Origin: Echinicola arenosa | GTDB taxonomy: Bacteria; Bacteroidota; Bacteroidia; Cytophagales; Cyclobacteriaceae | NCBI RefSeq assembly: GCF_014841125.1 | Contig: NZ_JACYTQ010000002.1 | Location: 806,001-870,000, forward strand | Direction: 5' to 3' | Length of the DNA stretch: 64,000 bases | In this document: positions 34,873-44,701 of the stretch, piece after piece | How positions within the stretch are numbered: position 1 is the first letter of the stretch | Layout of the letters: every line of letters starts with the position of its first letter | Notes under the pieces: generated by a model | Told to the model about the DNA's origin: nothing | Database searches by the model: none | What the model saw: the letters and a program-made list of their open reading frames with translations, nothing else | Position numbers and translations under genes: made by a program

Positions 34873-36291
34873 CTAATACTTCTCCAAGTCAAATCGATCC
34901 GGATGCTTCTTTGTGTATTCCTTGTCCTGGTTAAGTCCCATAAATATCGGGTCCATCAAATTACTGATCCATTTCTTTACACTTTTCAACATGCTTTCGG
35001 ATTGATGGGCATCATCCAATGGAGCAGACTCCCCTATGTCATTTGTAATATTGAATAGCATGTCTTCTTTTCCGTCCACATTTACAAATTTGTAATCACC
35101 CTTTCTCACAGCATATGCTCTACGGTCATGCATTCTCCAATACAGTTCCTTATGGGGTACTTTCTTTTTCTTTCCAGTCAAATAAGGAACCAAATTTACT
35201 CCATCCAAATCATTTCTTGGTTTCACTTCTGCTAAAGCCGTAGCAGTGGCGAAAATGTCCAAACTGATGACTGGCTCTTCATAAACCTGTCCAGAAGGTA
35301 TTGTCCCTGGCCACTGTACTGCAAAAGGCACCCTGATACCACCTTCCCAAAGCCAACCTTTCGTTCCTCTAAGTGGACCATTATCTGATGCATTATGGGG
35401 CTCAGGACCGCCATTGTCTGATAAGAAGAAAACCATGGTATTTTCATTAATATCCAGTTCTTCAAGTTTATCCAATACCAGACCCACACCATCATCCACA
35501 GCGCTAACCATGGCAGCATAAGTTTTTCTCTTTTTATCCTTAATATGATCAAACCGACTTAGGTATTTTTCTGTCGCCTCAAGCGGTGTATGGGGAGCGT
35601 TGTAAGCCAAGTAGATAAAAAATGGCTCCTCTTGGTTACGCTCGATAAAATCTACCGCCTCTCTGCTGAGCGCATCAGTTACATATTCCTTTTCATCTAC
35701 TCTACTATTATTCTTCAACAATTTCGTCCGATAGGCATCATACTGAGATGTAATTTCTGATAAATCATTTAAATCAAGCTTTTCTGGAAGATAATGGTGC
35801 CCCCCGGTGAGAAACCCATAAAATTCAGTAAATCCTCTTTCCAAAGGTCTCTGGCTTTCGTGGGCACCCAAATGCCATTTTCCAAGCGCCATGCTTTTAT
35901 ATCCTCCACGACCCAATGCAGACGCCATGGTTTCCTCTGTCAAAGGAAGACCCTGGTTAGGATCATTTGGGGCAAAAAGAGGATTTCTGCTAAATCCGAA
36001 CCTTCCTTGGTATCTCCCAGTAATCAAACCTGCCCTACTTGGACCACAAACTGCATAGCTCACATAGCCATTGGTAAATTTTACTCCATTGTTCGCTATT
36101 CGATCTATGTTTGGAGTGGGAATATCCTTGGAACCGTTAAAACTTACATCATTATATCCCAAATCATCGGCAAGCACAATGATTACGTTGGGCTTTTCAT
36201 CCCTATCTCGCTTTTGACCCAAAGCTAAATTACTCAAAAGCATACTGCAAAGCAGCGTACCTAGTGTACAAGCAGTAATTCCTAATCTCAT
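34873..36291 (-). CDS. Secreted sulfatase (S1 family), Cys-type
   Basis: A 472-residue sulfatase with a signal peptide cut near LALGQ26. It has metal-binding Asp42-Asp43 in LADDLGYND, the maturation motif CGPSR (Cys82), GKWHLGAH, YNAPHTPLEA and SDNGGPEPH. The C-terminus (WRMHDRRAYAVRKGDYKFV, NITNDIGES) is the normal sulfatase subdomain. It lies 105 bp upstream of the next sulfatase on the same strand. Each may have its own promoter, because the intergenic region carries the site B palindrome. Confidence 0.93.
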   Translation of the reverse strand: MRLGITACTLGTLLCSMLLSNLALGQKRDRDEKPNVIIVLADDLGYNDVSFNGSKDIPTPNIDRIANNGVKFTNGYVSYAVCGPSRAGLITGRYQGRFGFSRNPLFAPNDPNQGLPLTEETMASALGRGGYKSMALGKWHLGAHESQRPLERGFTEFYGFLTGGHHYLPEKLDLNDLSEITSQYDAYRTKLLKNNSRVDEKEYVTDALSREAVDFIERNQEEPFFIYLAYNAPHTPLEATEKYLSRFDHIKDKKRKTYAAMVSAVDDGVGLVLDKLEELDINENTMVFFLSDNGGPEPHNASDNGPLRGTKGWLWEGGIRVPFAVQWPGTIPSGQVYEEPVISLDIFATATALAEVKPRNDLDGVNLVPYLTGKKKKVPHKELYWRMHDRRAYAVRKGDYKFVNVDGKEDMLFNITNDIGESAPLDDAHQSESMLKSVKKWISNLMDPIFMGLNQDKEYTKKHPDRFDLEKY

Positions 36292-36707
36292 TTTCAGATA
36301 AACATTTTATTACTTAATCAGCAAATATATAACTATTAAGCATTTTGTCCATGTGCCCTATAGTAAAACCTGATGAATATGCTAAGTACTTGTTTTTTTC
36401 ACAGCTTGCTAGGAACCATTTTTAGCCAAGCTTATAAAATTATTGTTTCATCAATACTTCAAAATATTTCGATATAAACAATTTAAACTGAACTTTTAAA
36501 ATATTTTAAATGTATTTCATATATATTTTTTTGTATTTAAAAAATCATCAATTATATTTAGGACATAATTTTAAATGACGTTCACTTACATAAATACTTA
36601 TTAACATTGGTATCAGATCAAGTTCAAGTACAAACCTACTAATCTGTGCCTAAAATATTACCTGACATTTCCAGTACTAACTTGTTACACATGTAAAATT
36701 TTTATAA
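36292..36707. other. Divergent promoter region, sulfatase / MBOAT gene
   Basis: 416 bp of very AT-rich DNA between divergent genes. A short palindrome TTACACATGTAA (36685-36696) lies 11 bp before the MBOAT start codon. No exact TAnnTTTG element or strong hairpin was found. No gene is visible. Confidence 0.4.
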
Positions 36708-38138
36708 ATGCTCACTACATCACTTGAATTTGCCGTTTTTCTACCATGCGTATTTTTATTGTATTGGTTTGTTCTTAACAAGAACTTAAAACTACAAAAC
36801 GCATTAATTTTAGTAGCTAGCTATGTCTTTTATGGGTGGTGGGACTGGAGATTCCTGCTTTTAATTGCTTTTAGTAGTGCGGTTGATTTTACAGTCGGCA
36901 TTCTTCTCAATAAAACAGATCAACCAAGCAGTCGGAAATGGCTTCTGGCAACAAGTATTTTTGTCAATCTTGGACTTTTAGGTTTTTTTAAATATTTCAA
37001 CTTTTTCTTAGACAGCTTCGTTGACACATTTACTCTTTTTGGTGCAAATTTTTCCATAGATCGGCTCAATATTATTTTACCTGTGGGAATAAGCTTCTAT
37101 ACATTACAGACTCTTAGCTACACGATAGATGTTTATGACAGGAAACTTAAGGGCTCTAAGGACTTCTTAGCATTTTTTGCCTATGTTAGTTTTTTCCCTC
37201 AACTCGTAGCTGGTCCAATAGAAAGGGCCACCCAGCTATTACCTCAATTCCAAAAGAAAAGGACTTTCGAGTACGATAAAGCTGCAGATGGCTTAAGGCA
37301 AATCTTATGGGGACTTTTTAAAAAAATAGTGGTAGCTGATAACCTTGCCGGATACACTAGTTCTGTAATCGCCAATTATGAAAGTCATAATGGCAGTACA
37401 CTATTTTTAGCACTATGCGTGTTTGCTATTCAGTTTTACTGTGACTTTTCTGGCTATTCTGATATTGCTATTGGTACAGGAAGGCTTTTTGGCTTCTCTT
37501 TGATGAAAAATTTCGACTATCCCTTTTTCTCAAGAAATATGGCAGAATTATGGCAAAGGTGGCACATATCCCTTATCACTTGGTTTCGAGATTACTTGGT
37601 AAGAAGATTCAAGGGATTTCATAAATGGGACATGGCAAGAAACATTTTTATCATCTTTCTCATCACAGGTATATGGCATGGTGCTGATTGGACCTATATC
37701 ATATGGGGTGTACTCCACGGCCTTCTATTTATGACTTTGATTTTTGCCAAAAAGAGAAAAAAATACAAGGTGATTGTCGCCAAAGGGAAATTACTTCCTA
37801 GTTTGACAGAAGCTGGATTAATGATCAAGACTTTTGTGCTATTCACCATCACCGGCATATTTTTCCTCATAAGACCATTAGACAAATGCTTCAAATATGC
37901 TGCTAAAATGTTCGACTTATCTTTCTTCTCTCTTCCAGAATTACCATTCAATAGAGCTATTGCAGCTGTCGTGTTACTATTTGTAATAGAATGGTTCCAA
38001 AGAGAAAAAGAGCATGGCTTGGACATCTCTAACCTTTCGATTCCTAAAACATTCAAATGGGGGATTTATTATGCTTTAATCTTTACCATTTTTTATTACG
38101 GAGGAGATCAACAAGATTTTCTATACTTCCAATTTTAG
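36708..38138 (+). CDS. MBOAT family O-acyltransferase (AlgI/DltB-like)
   Basis: A 476-residue inner-membrane protein with ten or more hydrophobic helices. Family marks are FLPCVFLLYWFVLN at the N-terminus, YGWWDWRFLLLI, LPVGISFYTLQTLSYTIDVYD, FFPQLVAGPIERA and the catalytic region MAELWQRWHISLITWFRDY ... ITGIWHGADWTYIIWGVLHG with the active His. It moves acetyl groups across the membrane for O-acetylation of an exopolysaccharide. The SGNH gene six bp downstream is the likely partner. Confidence 0.92.
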   Translation: MLTTSLEFAVFLPCVFLLYWFVLNKNLKLQNALILVASYVFYGWWDWRFLLLIAFSSAVDFTVGILLNKTDQPSSRKWLLATSIFVNLGLLGFFKYFNFFLDSFVDTFTLFGANFSIDRLNIILPVGISFYTLQTLSYTIDVYDRKLKGSKDFLAFFAYVSFFPQLVAGPIERATQLLPQFQKKRTFEYDKAADGLRQILWGLFKKIVVADNLAGYTSSVIANYESHNGSTLFLALCVFAIQFYCDFSGYSDIAIGTGRLFGFSLMKNFDYPFFSRNMAELWQRWHISLITWFRDYLVRRFKGFHKWDMARNIFIIFLITGIWHGADWTYIIWGVLHGLLFMTLIFAKKRKKYKVIVAKGKLLPSLTEAGLMIKTFVLFTITGIFFLIRPLDKCFKYAAKMFDLSFFSLPELPFNRAIAAVVLLFVIEWFQREKEHGLDISNLSIPKTFKWGIYYALIFTIFYYGGDQQDFLYFQF

Positions 38139-38144
38139 TTCGCC

Positions 38145-39116
38145 ATGAAAAAATTCTTAATTCAGTTAATCATATTTATTATTCCTGTTGGAATGATTTT
38201 AGTCTCAATGGAAGTTTACCTGCGTCAGAACAATATCTATAGAGCTAAGAAAACTTTTTTGGACAATAACAAGCAAGATATTGAGGCTTTAATATTGGGA
38301 CCTTCATATTCCTGGAGAAGTATTAACCCAGAATTTTTGGATACCAAAACAGCATCACTAGCTCATGAGGCGAGTGCCATCAATACTAATATGATGCTTT
38401 TTGATAAATATGCTCCACAACTTCCAAAGCTTAAATATGTAATATTTGACCTATCAATTGGATTTCTTGATACCCATAATGAGGAAAACTGGGAATCAAA
38501 ACACCTGTTTAATATCTACTATGATATCAAAAGCTCCAACAACAACCTGGAAGATTACTTTCTACTTTCATCGAATTTCAAATACTACACTAAACTTTGT
38601 CTATCCTACATCACTGACCCAGACAATATTCCCGCTTTTAATGACAGCGGATTTATATATAAACTGTCCAAACAAGAAGATATTTTCAGAATCCATGAAT
38701 ACAATTCAGAGAGGCTAAAACAAGCTGATGTTCTCTATAGACGTCTAGACTACCAAAACACTATAAATGAAGAAAATTACCACTCAAACATAGATTTACT
38801 TAAAGGATTAATCACTTATTGTAGAGAGAATAAAATTAATTTAATATTTATCTCACCTCCAAAGTCCTATCTTAATAATGAAAAAATAAGCACTGAAGCG
38901 ATCACAAGAAGACAAAAATTTATTGATGATATTACTCCAGATCCCTACATTTCTTTTTGGAACTATGAAAATTTTCACGAGCAAGACATCAACTTATTTT
39001 ACGATGACACCCATCTTAATCCAAAGGGGGCGGAATTATTTACAAAAACATTGAACAGAAAATTAGATAATTACCTGATAAACAGAAATAGGGCCGAAAT
39101 GCAATCTGAGTTTTGA
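38145..39116 (+). CDS. Membrane-anchored SGNH-type acyltransferase/esterase partner of MBOAT
   Basis: A 323-residue protein with one N-terminal transmembrane helix and an extracytoplasmic SGNH-like domain. Block I is LILGPSYSWRSINPEFL, where Ser of GPS is the likely nucleophile. The C-terminal block DDTHLNPKGAELF supplies the Asp-His pair. This is the layout of AlgX/DltD-like proteins that receive acetyl groups from an MBOAT partner. It starts 6 bp after the MBOAT stop. The acceptor polysaccharide is unknown. Confidence 0.78.
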   Translation: MKKFLIQLIIFIIPVGMILVSMEVYLRQNNIYRAKKTFLDNNKQDIEALILGPSYSWRSINPEFLDTKTASLAHEASAINTNMMLFDKYAPQLPKLKYVIFDLSIGFLDTHNEENWESKHLFNIYYDIKSSNNNLEDYFLLSSNFKYYTKLCLSYITDPDNIPAFNDSGFIYKLSKQEDIFRIHEYNSERLKQADVLYRRLDYQNTINEENYHSNIDLLKGLITYCRENKINLIFISPPKSYLNNEKISTEAITRRQKFIDDITPDPYISFWNYENFHEQDINLFYDDTHLNPKGAELFTKTLNRKLDNYLINRNRAEMQSEF

Positions 39117-39163
39117 CATTTTATTTATTTATTAAGAATTAATCCAAATTAATCGGTCTTTTC

Positions 39164-39195
39164 TTGGTTCATTTTTGAAAAAGCTAGTACTTTTG
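39164..39195 (+). promoter_or_regulatory. Bacteroidota-type promoter of the TonB receptor gene
   Basis: TTGG (39164-39167) and an exact -7 TACTTTTG (39188-39195) have about 20 bp between them, 38 bp before the start codon. It matches the same TACTTTTG element seen at 4144. Confidence 0.7.
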
Positions 39196-39233
39196 TGACT
39201 GTTAAGAATTAGTCTAAATAGAATTAGCCCACC

Positions 39234-41693
39234 ATGAAGAACAGTTTACTGTTTATTTGCTTGCTATGTATCAGTAACATCAGCATGGCCCAAACTGGCC
39301 AACTAAAAGGAACCATCAAAGATCAAAACGGCAAAAGTATTGAGTTTATAAATGTTTTGATAGAAGACACTCAATTTGGCACTCTGACAGATAAGGAAGG
39401 TAAGTTCAATTTTGAAAATGTACCAACGGGTCATTATAGTATAACCTTCTCCTCCTTTGCCTACTCCAGCCTAAGGAAAGAAGTTGACATCCTTGCCCAT
39501 CAAACTTCCAACATGGATATCGTGCTTTCTGAAAGTCAAATGGAACTTCAGACTGTAGAAATTCTAGGCCGTGCCGAAACCAGTTATAAAAACACCAATT
39601 CCTTCATTGGTACCAAATCGTCTACTCCCCTTCGGGAAGTTCCTCAGTCCATAGGCTATGTCACCAAGGAGCTTGCACTTGATCAAGGAGCTTATACTGT
39701 AAACGACATTGTAAAAAACATTAGTGGGGTAAACCAATACACTTTTTACAATGATATCACCATCCGTGGCCACCGAATTCAAGGCCAGGATATTTCTGGA
39801 AATCTAGTTAACGGAATGCGTGCTTTTACCAGCTTTTGGAAACAACAACTCATTCCTCACATTGAAAGAGTAGAGGTTATCAAAGGCCCTGCCTCTGCCC
39901 TTTTTGGAAACGCATCAGCAGGAGGAACCATTAACAGGGTCACTAAAAAGCCTTTGACACAAACCAGGCAATCCATCAGCTCCACCGTCGGAAGCTTTAA
40001 TACTTTCAGGATTTTAGGCGACTTTACCGGTCCTATGACTGAAGACAAAACCTTACTTTACAGGCTTAACTTAGGCTATGAAAACTCAGGTAGTTTTCGT
40101 GACCTACAATATGCCAAAAACCTAGTAGTTGCTCCATCATTCTCTTTCCTTCCATCAGAAAAGACAAGACTTAATTTTGACATAGTGTATCAAAAATCTG
40201 ATGGAAGATTAGATCGAGGACAAGCTGTCTTTGGAGATGGAGATTTGTACTCCGTCCCTATTACCAAATCATTAAATGCTGCGAATGATTATTTGAAAGA
40301 AGAATCCATCAATGCCACGATTTCCCTTAGACATGAGTTTACTGACCAATTAAGTTTCAACTCCGTTTACATGAGATCCAATTATGCTGAGGACCTTTTG
40401 GAGCACAGAGGAAATAACAAATTCGCCAATTTTGGTGACGGCTCACTGGATTACGAAAAAGTAGAAATGAGAGTTGGGATCCGAAAAAGAGACTGGAGCA
40501 ACAATAATTTCAGCAATTATTTCAACTATGATGTAAGTACTGGAAGCATTGATCACAAAGTATTACTTGGGTACGATTATTTCCAGCAAGTGCTTCATCC
40601 TGGAGGATCACAGTTGCAAGCAAGAGGCTACCTGACAGCAGATAAAACTGGCTCGATCAATAGCTATAACCCAGCTAATAAGGACCTTTATGCCTTGGAT
40701 GCTAATGGAAACCCAATTCCAGTAGTAGAGCATTTTGACCTAACTGATCCATTTGCAAATAAACTAAGGGACCTAAGCAAATACATTTACAGTTCGAATG
40801 TATATGCACAATCCATGCTTCATTCTCATGGAGTTTATATCCAAGAGCAAGCTTCAATTGGTAAGTTTAAAGTACTACTTGGATTGAGACAGGAATTTTA
40901 TACAGACGTCTTGAATTATAAAGGTGATAGTGAAGAAGATGTTACCCAAAATGCATTGATTCCAAGGGTAGGCCTAGTGTATTCCGTTACTCCAAATATT
41001 AACCTTTATGGAACTTATGTCCAAGGTTACCAACCACAATCCGCAACAGTAATCAATGACCCTAATGCGGGAGGACCATTTGATCCGCTAACTAGCGAAT
41101 TAAAAGAAATTGGTGCCAAAAGCGATTGGTTTGAAGGGCGTTTAAGTGCTACCATTGCCATGTATTATTTGACTGAAAAAGGGGCACTTTACAATGCTAA
41201 TGAACCAGGAAATCCAGACCTTTTGATCCAAACTGGAAAAGACCTATCCAAAGGTTTCGAATTGGACTTGGCAGGAAAGATTACTGATAATTGGAGTTTG
41301 ATAGCTAATTACGCTTATAACGAAGCAACCATTGAAGAAAGCGACGATGAAAATTTGGTTGGAAGACAAAAGCCCAATGCCCCAAAACACGCAGGAAATC
41401 TTTGGACAAAATATATCTTTAGCGAAGGCTCTTTCAAAGGCTTGGGCTTCGGAATTGGTGCCAACTTCGTGACAGAAAGATTCGGTTCATTAGGTTCTAC
41501 TGCTGAACCTCCAGTCTTTCCAGCTTATGAGATTTTTGATGCTGCAGTCTATTACAAAATGAACAAGTTCCAAATTCAAATGAATATTAACAATGTCTTT
41601 AACAAAACACATTGGGTGGGAGGCTATGATTACATTAGGGCATTCCCGGGTGCTCCAAGAAATGTCATGACAACTGTTTCTTACACTTTCTGA
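39234..41693 (+). CDS. TonB-dependent siderophore-type receptor
   Basis: An 819-residue outer-membrane receptor. A signal peptide (cut near MAQ) precedes a carboxypeptidase-like domain (GTIKDQNGKSIEFINVLIEDT), then the plug (SSTPLREVPQSIGYVTKELALDQGAYTVNDIVKNISGV, VIKGPASALFGNASAGGTINRVTKKP). The barrel ends in VMTTVSYTF. The opening plug motif is typical of the FecA/FhuA siderophore class. The following PepSY protein supports iron-siderophore uptake. No Fur-box-like sequence was recognised upstream. Confidence 0.9.
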   Translation: MKNSLLFICLLCISNISMAQTGQLKGTIKDQNGKSIEFINVLIEDTQFGTLTDKEGKFNFENVPTGHYSITFSSFAYSSLRKEVDILAHQTSNMDIVLSESQMELQTVEILGRAETSYKNTNSFIGTKSSTPLREVPQSIGYVTKELALDQGAYTVNDIVKNISGVNQYTFYNDITIRGHRIQGQDISGNLVNGMRAFTSFWKQQLIPHIERVEVIKGPASALFGNASAGGTINRVTKKPLTQTRQSISSTVGSFNTFRILGDFTGPMTEDKTLLYRLNLGYENSGSFRDLQYAKNLVVAPSFSFLPSEKTRLNFDIVYQKSDGRLDRGQAVFGDGDLYSVPITKSLNAANDYLKEESINATISLRHEFTDQLSFNSVYMRSNYAEDLLEHRGNNKFANFGDGSLDYEKVEMRVGIRKRDWSNNNFSNYFNYDVSTGSIDHKVLLGYDYFQQVLHPGGSQLQARGYLTADKTGSINSYNPANKDLYALDANGNPIPVVEHFDLTDPFANKLRDLSKYIYSSNVYAQSMLHSHGVYIQEQASIGKFKVLLGLRQEFYTDVLNYKGDSEEDVTQNALIPRVGLVYSVTPNINLYGTYVQGYQPQSATVINDPNAGGPFDPLTSELKEIGAKSDWFEGRLSATIAMYYLTEKGALYNANEPGNPDLLIQTGKDLSKGFELDLAGKITDNWSLIANYAYNEATIEESDDENLVGRQKPNAPKHAGNLWTKYIFSEGSFKGLGFGIGANFVTERFGSLGSTAEPPVFPAYEIFDAAVYYKMNKFQIQMNINNVFNKTHWVGGYDYIRAFPGAPRNVMTTVSYTF

Positions 41694-41717
41694 TTAAAAG
41701 ACATTATGAAGACATCA

Positions 41718-41747
41718 AACTTCTGGGGTCAGCTCCGGAAGTTTTTT
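41718..41747 (+). terminator. Terminator or attenuator between receptor and PepSY genes
   Basis: AACTTCTGG (41718-41726) pairs with CCGGAAGTT (41735-41743), with one T-G pair, and is followed by a T run. It lies only 14 bp before the next start codon, so it probably reduces rather than fully blocks read-through. Confidence 0.65.
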
Positions 41748-41761
41748 GAGTTTAACCAGCA

Positions 41762-43087
41762 ATGAAAAATAAGCTACTTTGGAAAATACATAACTGGATC
41801 GGCCTCTATTCGGGAGTCGTCATCGTATTTCTCAGTATCACAGGCGCTGCTGCACTATTTAGACCAGAAATAGATCGCGTCTTAAATCCAGAATTGACCA
41901 AGGTAGTTCCTCAGGAAAAAAAAGCCTCCCTAACCAAGGTGGTAGAAGCTATTCTTTCAGAACACCCTGACAAATACCTATTCGAAATTGAGCTTCCTAA
42001 ACCCTATTTGGATACATGGAATATCCGACTTATGCCGAAGGAGAAAAAAGAGCTTTTTCCCATGATTTGGGAAGTCTTTGTCAATCCTTATACCGGAGAA
42101 ATACTAGGAGAAAGAAACTATTTTGAATCATTCAGTTATTTCCTAAGAAACATCCATGTGAGACTATACGAAGCAGCTTACGGAAGACAGATCGTTGGAT
42201 TGGCAGGACTTGCGCTTTTGATTTCCACCATTACTGGCTTTCTCATTTATGGCCAGTTTATGAAAAAAAGATCCTTTGGGGAAGTGAGAAAAAAGAACTT
42301 GAGGATCCAACAAGCCGACTTGCACAAATATATCGGTATCGCTGCACTTTTCTTTAACTTGATGATCAGCATCACAGGAGCTTGGCTGGGACTTCAAGTT
42401 TATCTGATGGACGCTTTTGACATGAATATCCCCAGCCAATATGTAAGAGAGAATAAACCTTTGAGCAAAGAGCAAGACACTGCTTTCGCTTTGGATTTTG
42501 ATAAAGCCTATTCCATTAGTAAATCTGCTTTTCCTGAAATGACCCCTTGGATCATCAGGCCCACCACAAATGGGGAAGGCTTAATTCATATATACGGTGA
42601 TATTTCAGGACAAACCTACGAAAGACGATCCAATAAACTGGTGTTGGATAAATTCAGTTATGCCACCCAACAAAAATACAATATCAGCGATCAAGGCTTT
42701 GGTGCAAAGCTATACTATGTGCAAGAAGCCTTTCACTTTGGAGACTTTGCAGGCCTTCCACTTAAAGTACTTTATTGCATTCTTGCCTTTTCATCTGGGT
42801 TTCTCTCATTAAGTGGGTTCATCATCTATCTTGAGCGCATCAAAAAGAAAAGAGAAAAAAAAGAAAACCAAACACCTTTAAAGCCCCTCTTGGTAAAATG
42901 GACTGTGGGTATGTTAGCTTTTATTGTAATTATTGCTGTCTTAAGCACAAATTTCGGGATTGGTGTACCATCCTTGTTGGTTACTATTAGTATCTATGGA
43001 TTTCTACTGTTCATGATTCTAAAAGGCCTATACAAATTAGTGAGGAAAAAGAACATGTCATCTCAGGCACAAAAAACTCCTGTATGA
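41762..43087 (+). CDS. PepSY-associated membrane protein (iron-uptake type)
   Basis: A 441-residue inner-membrane protein of the PepSY_TM family, with about four strong helices (GVVIVFLSITGAAALF, IVGLAGLALLISTITGFLIY, YIGIAALFFNLMISITGAWLGL, LSLSGFIIYL) and a conserved His in IHNW and HKYIG. Such proteins sit beside siderophore receptors and are thought to reduce ferric siderophores or handle the released iron. An extra C-terminal helix pair is present. It overlaps the next gene by 4 bp (ATGA). Confidence 0.86.
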   Translation: MKNKLLWKIHNWIGLYSGVVIVFLSITGAAALFRPEIDRVLNPELTKVVPQEKKASLTKVVEAILSEHPDKYLFEIELPKPYLDTWNIRLMPKEKKELFPMIWEVFVNPYTGEILGERNYFESFSYFLRNIHVRLYEAAYGRQIVGLAGLALLISTITGFLIYGQFMKKRSFGEVRKKNLRIQQADLHKYIGIAALFFNLMISITGAWLGLQVYLMDAFDMNIPSQYVRENKPLSKEQDTAFALDFDKAYSISKSAFPEMTPWIIRPTTNGEGLIHIYGDISGQTYERRSNKLVLDKFSYATQQKYNISDQGFGAKLYYVQEAFHFGDFAGLPLKVLYCILAFSSGFLSLSGFIIYLERIKKKREKKENQTPLKPLLVKWTVGMLAFIVIIAVLSTNFGIGVPSLLVTISIYGFLLFMILKGLYKLVRKKNMSSQAQKTPV

Positions 43088-43353
43088 AAAAACAGGTCGA
43101 TTCTGTAAACGAAAATTACTTGATCCCAGCACTATTGGCCTTTGGTCTGTTTGCTTTGGTAACTGCTGTTTATTTCTTTTCACAATGGTCAAACACTCCA
43201 TTAGAAATGAAAGAGCTCCCACATCTTCAAATGAACATGATCTGCTTTTCTATCCTTGCGCTACTCTGCTTTTACCTAACATTTCTTAAAAAGCGCTGGT
43301 TGAGCATTATAGGCTTAACCTTGGGCTTAGCTTACTGCTTTTTTTATCTCTAA
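43084..43353 (+). CDS. Small membrane protein of the iron-uptake operon
   Basis: An 89-residue protein with three hydrophobic helices (LIPALLAFGLFALVTAVYFF, MICFSILALLCFYLTFL, WLSIIGLTLGLAYCFFYL). Start and stop overlap with the PepSY gene as ATGA, so translation is coupled. I recognise no family. It probably forms a complex with the PepSY protein in the inner membrane. A strong hairpin follows immediately. Confidence 0.7.
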   Translation: MKKQVDSVNENYLIPALLAFGLFALVTAVYFFSQWSNTPLEMKELPHLQMNMICFSILALLCFYLTFLKKRWLSIIGLTLGLAYCFFYL

Positions 43354-43390
43354 ATAATAAATGCGAAGTCAATGACTGCGCATTTATTAT
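43354..43390. terminator. Bidirectional hairpin between convergent genes
   Basis: ATAATAAATGCG (43354-43365) pairs perfectly with CGCATTTATTAT (43379-43390), and AGTC/GACT extend it inward. The T tract is weak, but the position between convergent stops supports termination from both sides. Confidence 0.65.
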
Positions 43391-43413
43391 ATCTATTTAT
43401 CATTTCTCTTCAA

Positions 43414-44652
43414 TCAATAGTATTTCAAATCACTGCTCATACCTGGTTCTTGAGGAGTCTTATACCTTCCATCTACAATTTCGACTGGGTTGACAAAATA
43501 ATCCTTTAGGTGAGGTATGTGTTCCAATAACAGCGCTGGATGATCCATACTGATGTGATTGAACAAAACCAAATGTTGGTGAATCTGTCCCATATCCCCC
43601 ACATGAGGAACTACAGGCACATTGAACTTTTTAGATAATAAGCTGATCAAAATAAACTCTGATACACCACCCACCCTAACTGCATCAACCTGATTGAAAC
43701 TCATACAACCGGATTGGAGATAGTTTTTAAAGATGATTTTATTCGGGACATGTTCTCCCAACGCAATATCTACCGGTACCTCTTTAGCCAAGGTGACATG
43801 GGCCTGTACATCATCGGGATGTGTGGGCTCTTCTACCCAATATGGGTTTAGTGGGATTAACTCTTTACATATTTCAATAGCCTGAGGTAGATCCCACTGT
43901 TGGTTGGCATCAAACATAATGGTTGCTTTGTCTCCAGCAATTTCCCGTACCATCTTTGCCCTGCGAATATCTCTAGAGGCCTCTTTGCTGCCTACTTTCA
44001 GTTTCATGGCAGTAAAGCCCATATCCATGGCCTTTTTGATATTGGTAGCCACCTGATCATCCGTATAGTTAAACCAGCCGATTGAAGTATCATATCCAGG
44101 ATATCCTAATTCCAGGATCTTCATGCGTTCAACGGTTCCTAACTTTTTCGCATTAAGCAGTCTTATGGCCTCTTCTTTATTGAGTAAGTCCTCCACATAA
44201 GAAAAATCAAGGGTTCCCACCAACTCCTCTGGAGACAACTCAATCAAAAGCTGCCACAAAGGAACCCCCTTGGACTTAGCCCAAAGGTCATAACAAGCAT
44301 TTACTACAGCAGCCAAAGCAAGATGAACAACTCCTTTATGAGGGCCTAGCCAACGGAAATTGGGATCATCCATCATTTCTTTGTAGACCTTCCCAAATCC
44401 ATGCATCATTTCATTAATTTCCTTGCCAATCAAATGCTTGGAAAGATACGAAATGGCCTCTTTGACCAAATGGTTACCCTCTCCTAAAGTAAAGGCCAAA
44501 CCCACCCCTTCCAGGTCACCGTCCGTTTTCAATCGACAAACGGCATAGGCATAGGTTGGGTTAGTATGAACAGCATCTGAACCTGCTCCTCCTTTGAGAG
44601 GAAAGCGCACATCCTCAGCTATACCTTGCTTAATTACAACTGACTTATTCAT
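43414..44652 (-). CDS. L-fuconate dehydratase-type enolase superfamily enzyme
   Basis: A 412-residue mandelate racemase/enolase enzyme. All catalytic positions are present: Lys217-X-Lys219 in MKLKVG, metal ligands Asp248 (DANQQWD), Glu274 (WVEEPTHPDD) and Glu300 (GEHVPN), and His350 in VPHVGDMGQIHQHL. The numbering is nearly the same as in L-fuconate dehydratase, which makes 2-keto-3-deoxy-L-fuconate. The reaction fits breakdown of fucose from algal glycans. The symporter gene 49 bp upstream is probably in the same operon. Activity on related aldonates cannot be ruled out. Confidence 0.82.
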   Translation of the reverse strand: MNKSVVIKQGIAEDVRFPLKGGAGSDAVHTNPTYAYAVCRLKTDGDLEGVGLAFTLGEGNHLVKEAISYLSKHLIGKEINEMMHGFGKVYKEMMDDPNFRWLGPHKGVVHLALAAVVNACYDLWAKSKGVPLWQLLIELSPEELVGTLDFSYVEDLLNKEEAIRLLNAKKLGTVERMKILELGYPGYDTSIGWFNYTDDQVATNIKKAMDMGFTAMKLKVGSKEASRDIRRAKMVREIAGDKATIMFDANQQWDLPQAIEICKELIPLNPYWVEEPTHPDDVQAHVTLAKEVPVDIALGEHVPNKIIFKNYLQSGCMSFNQVDAVRVGGVSEFILISLLSKKFNVPVVPHVGDMGQIHQHLVLFNHISMDHPALLLEHIPHLKDYFVNPVEIVDGRYKTPQEPGMSSDLKYY

Positions 44653-44701
44653 CTAGAATTTATTTTACTTTGGTTACTTTTGACTAAATATGTACCATGT
44701 C

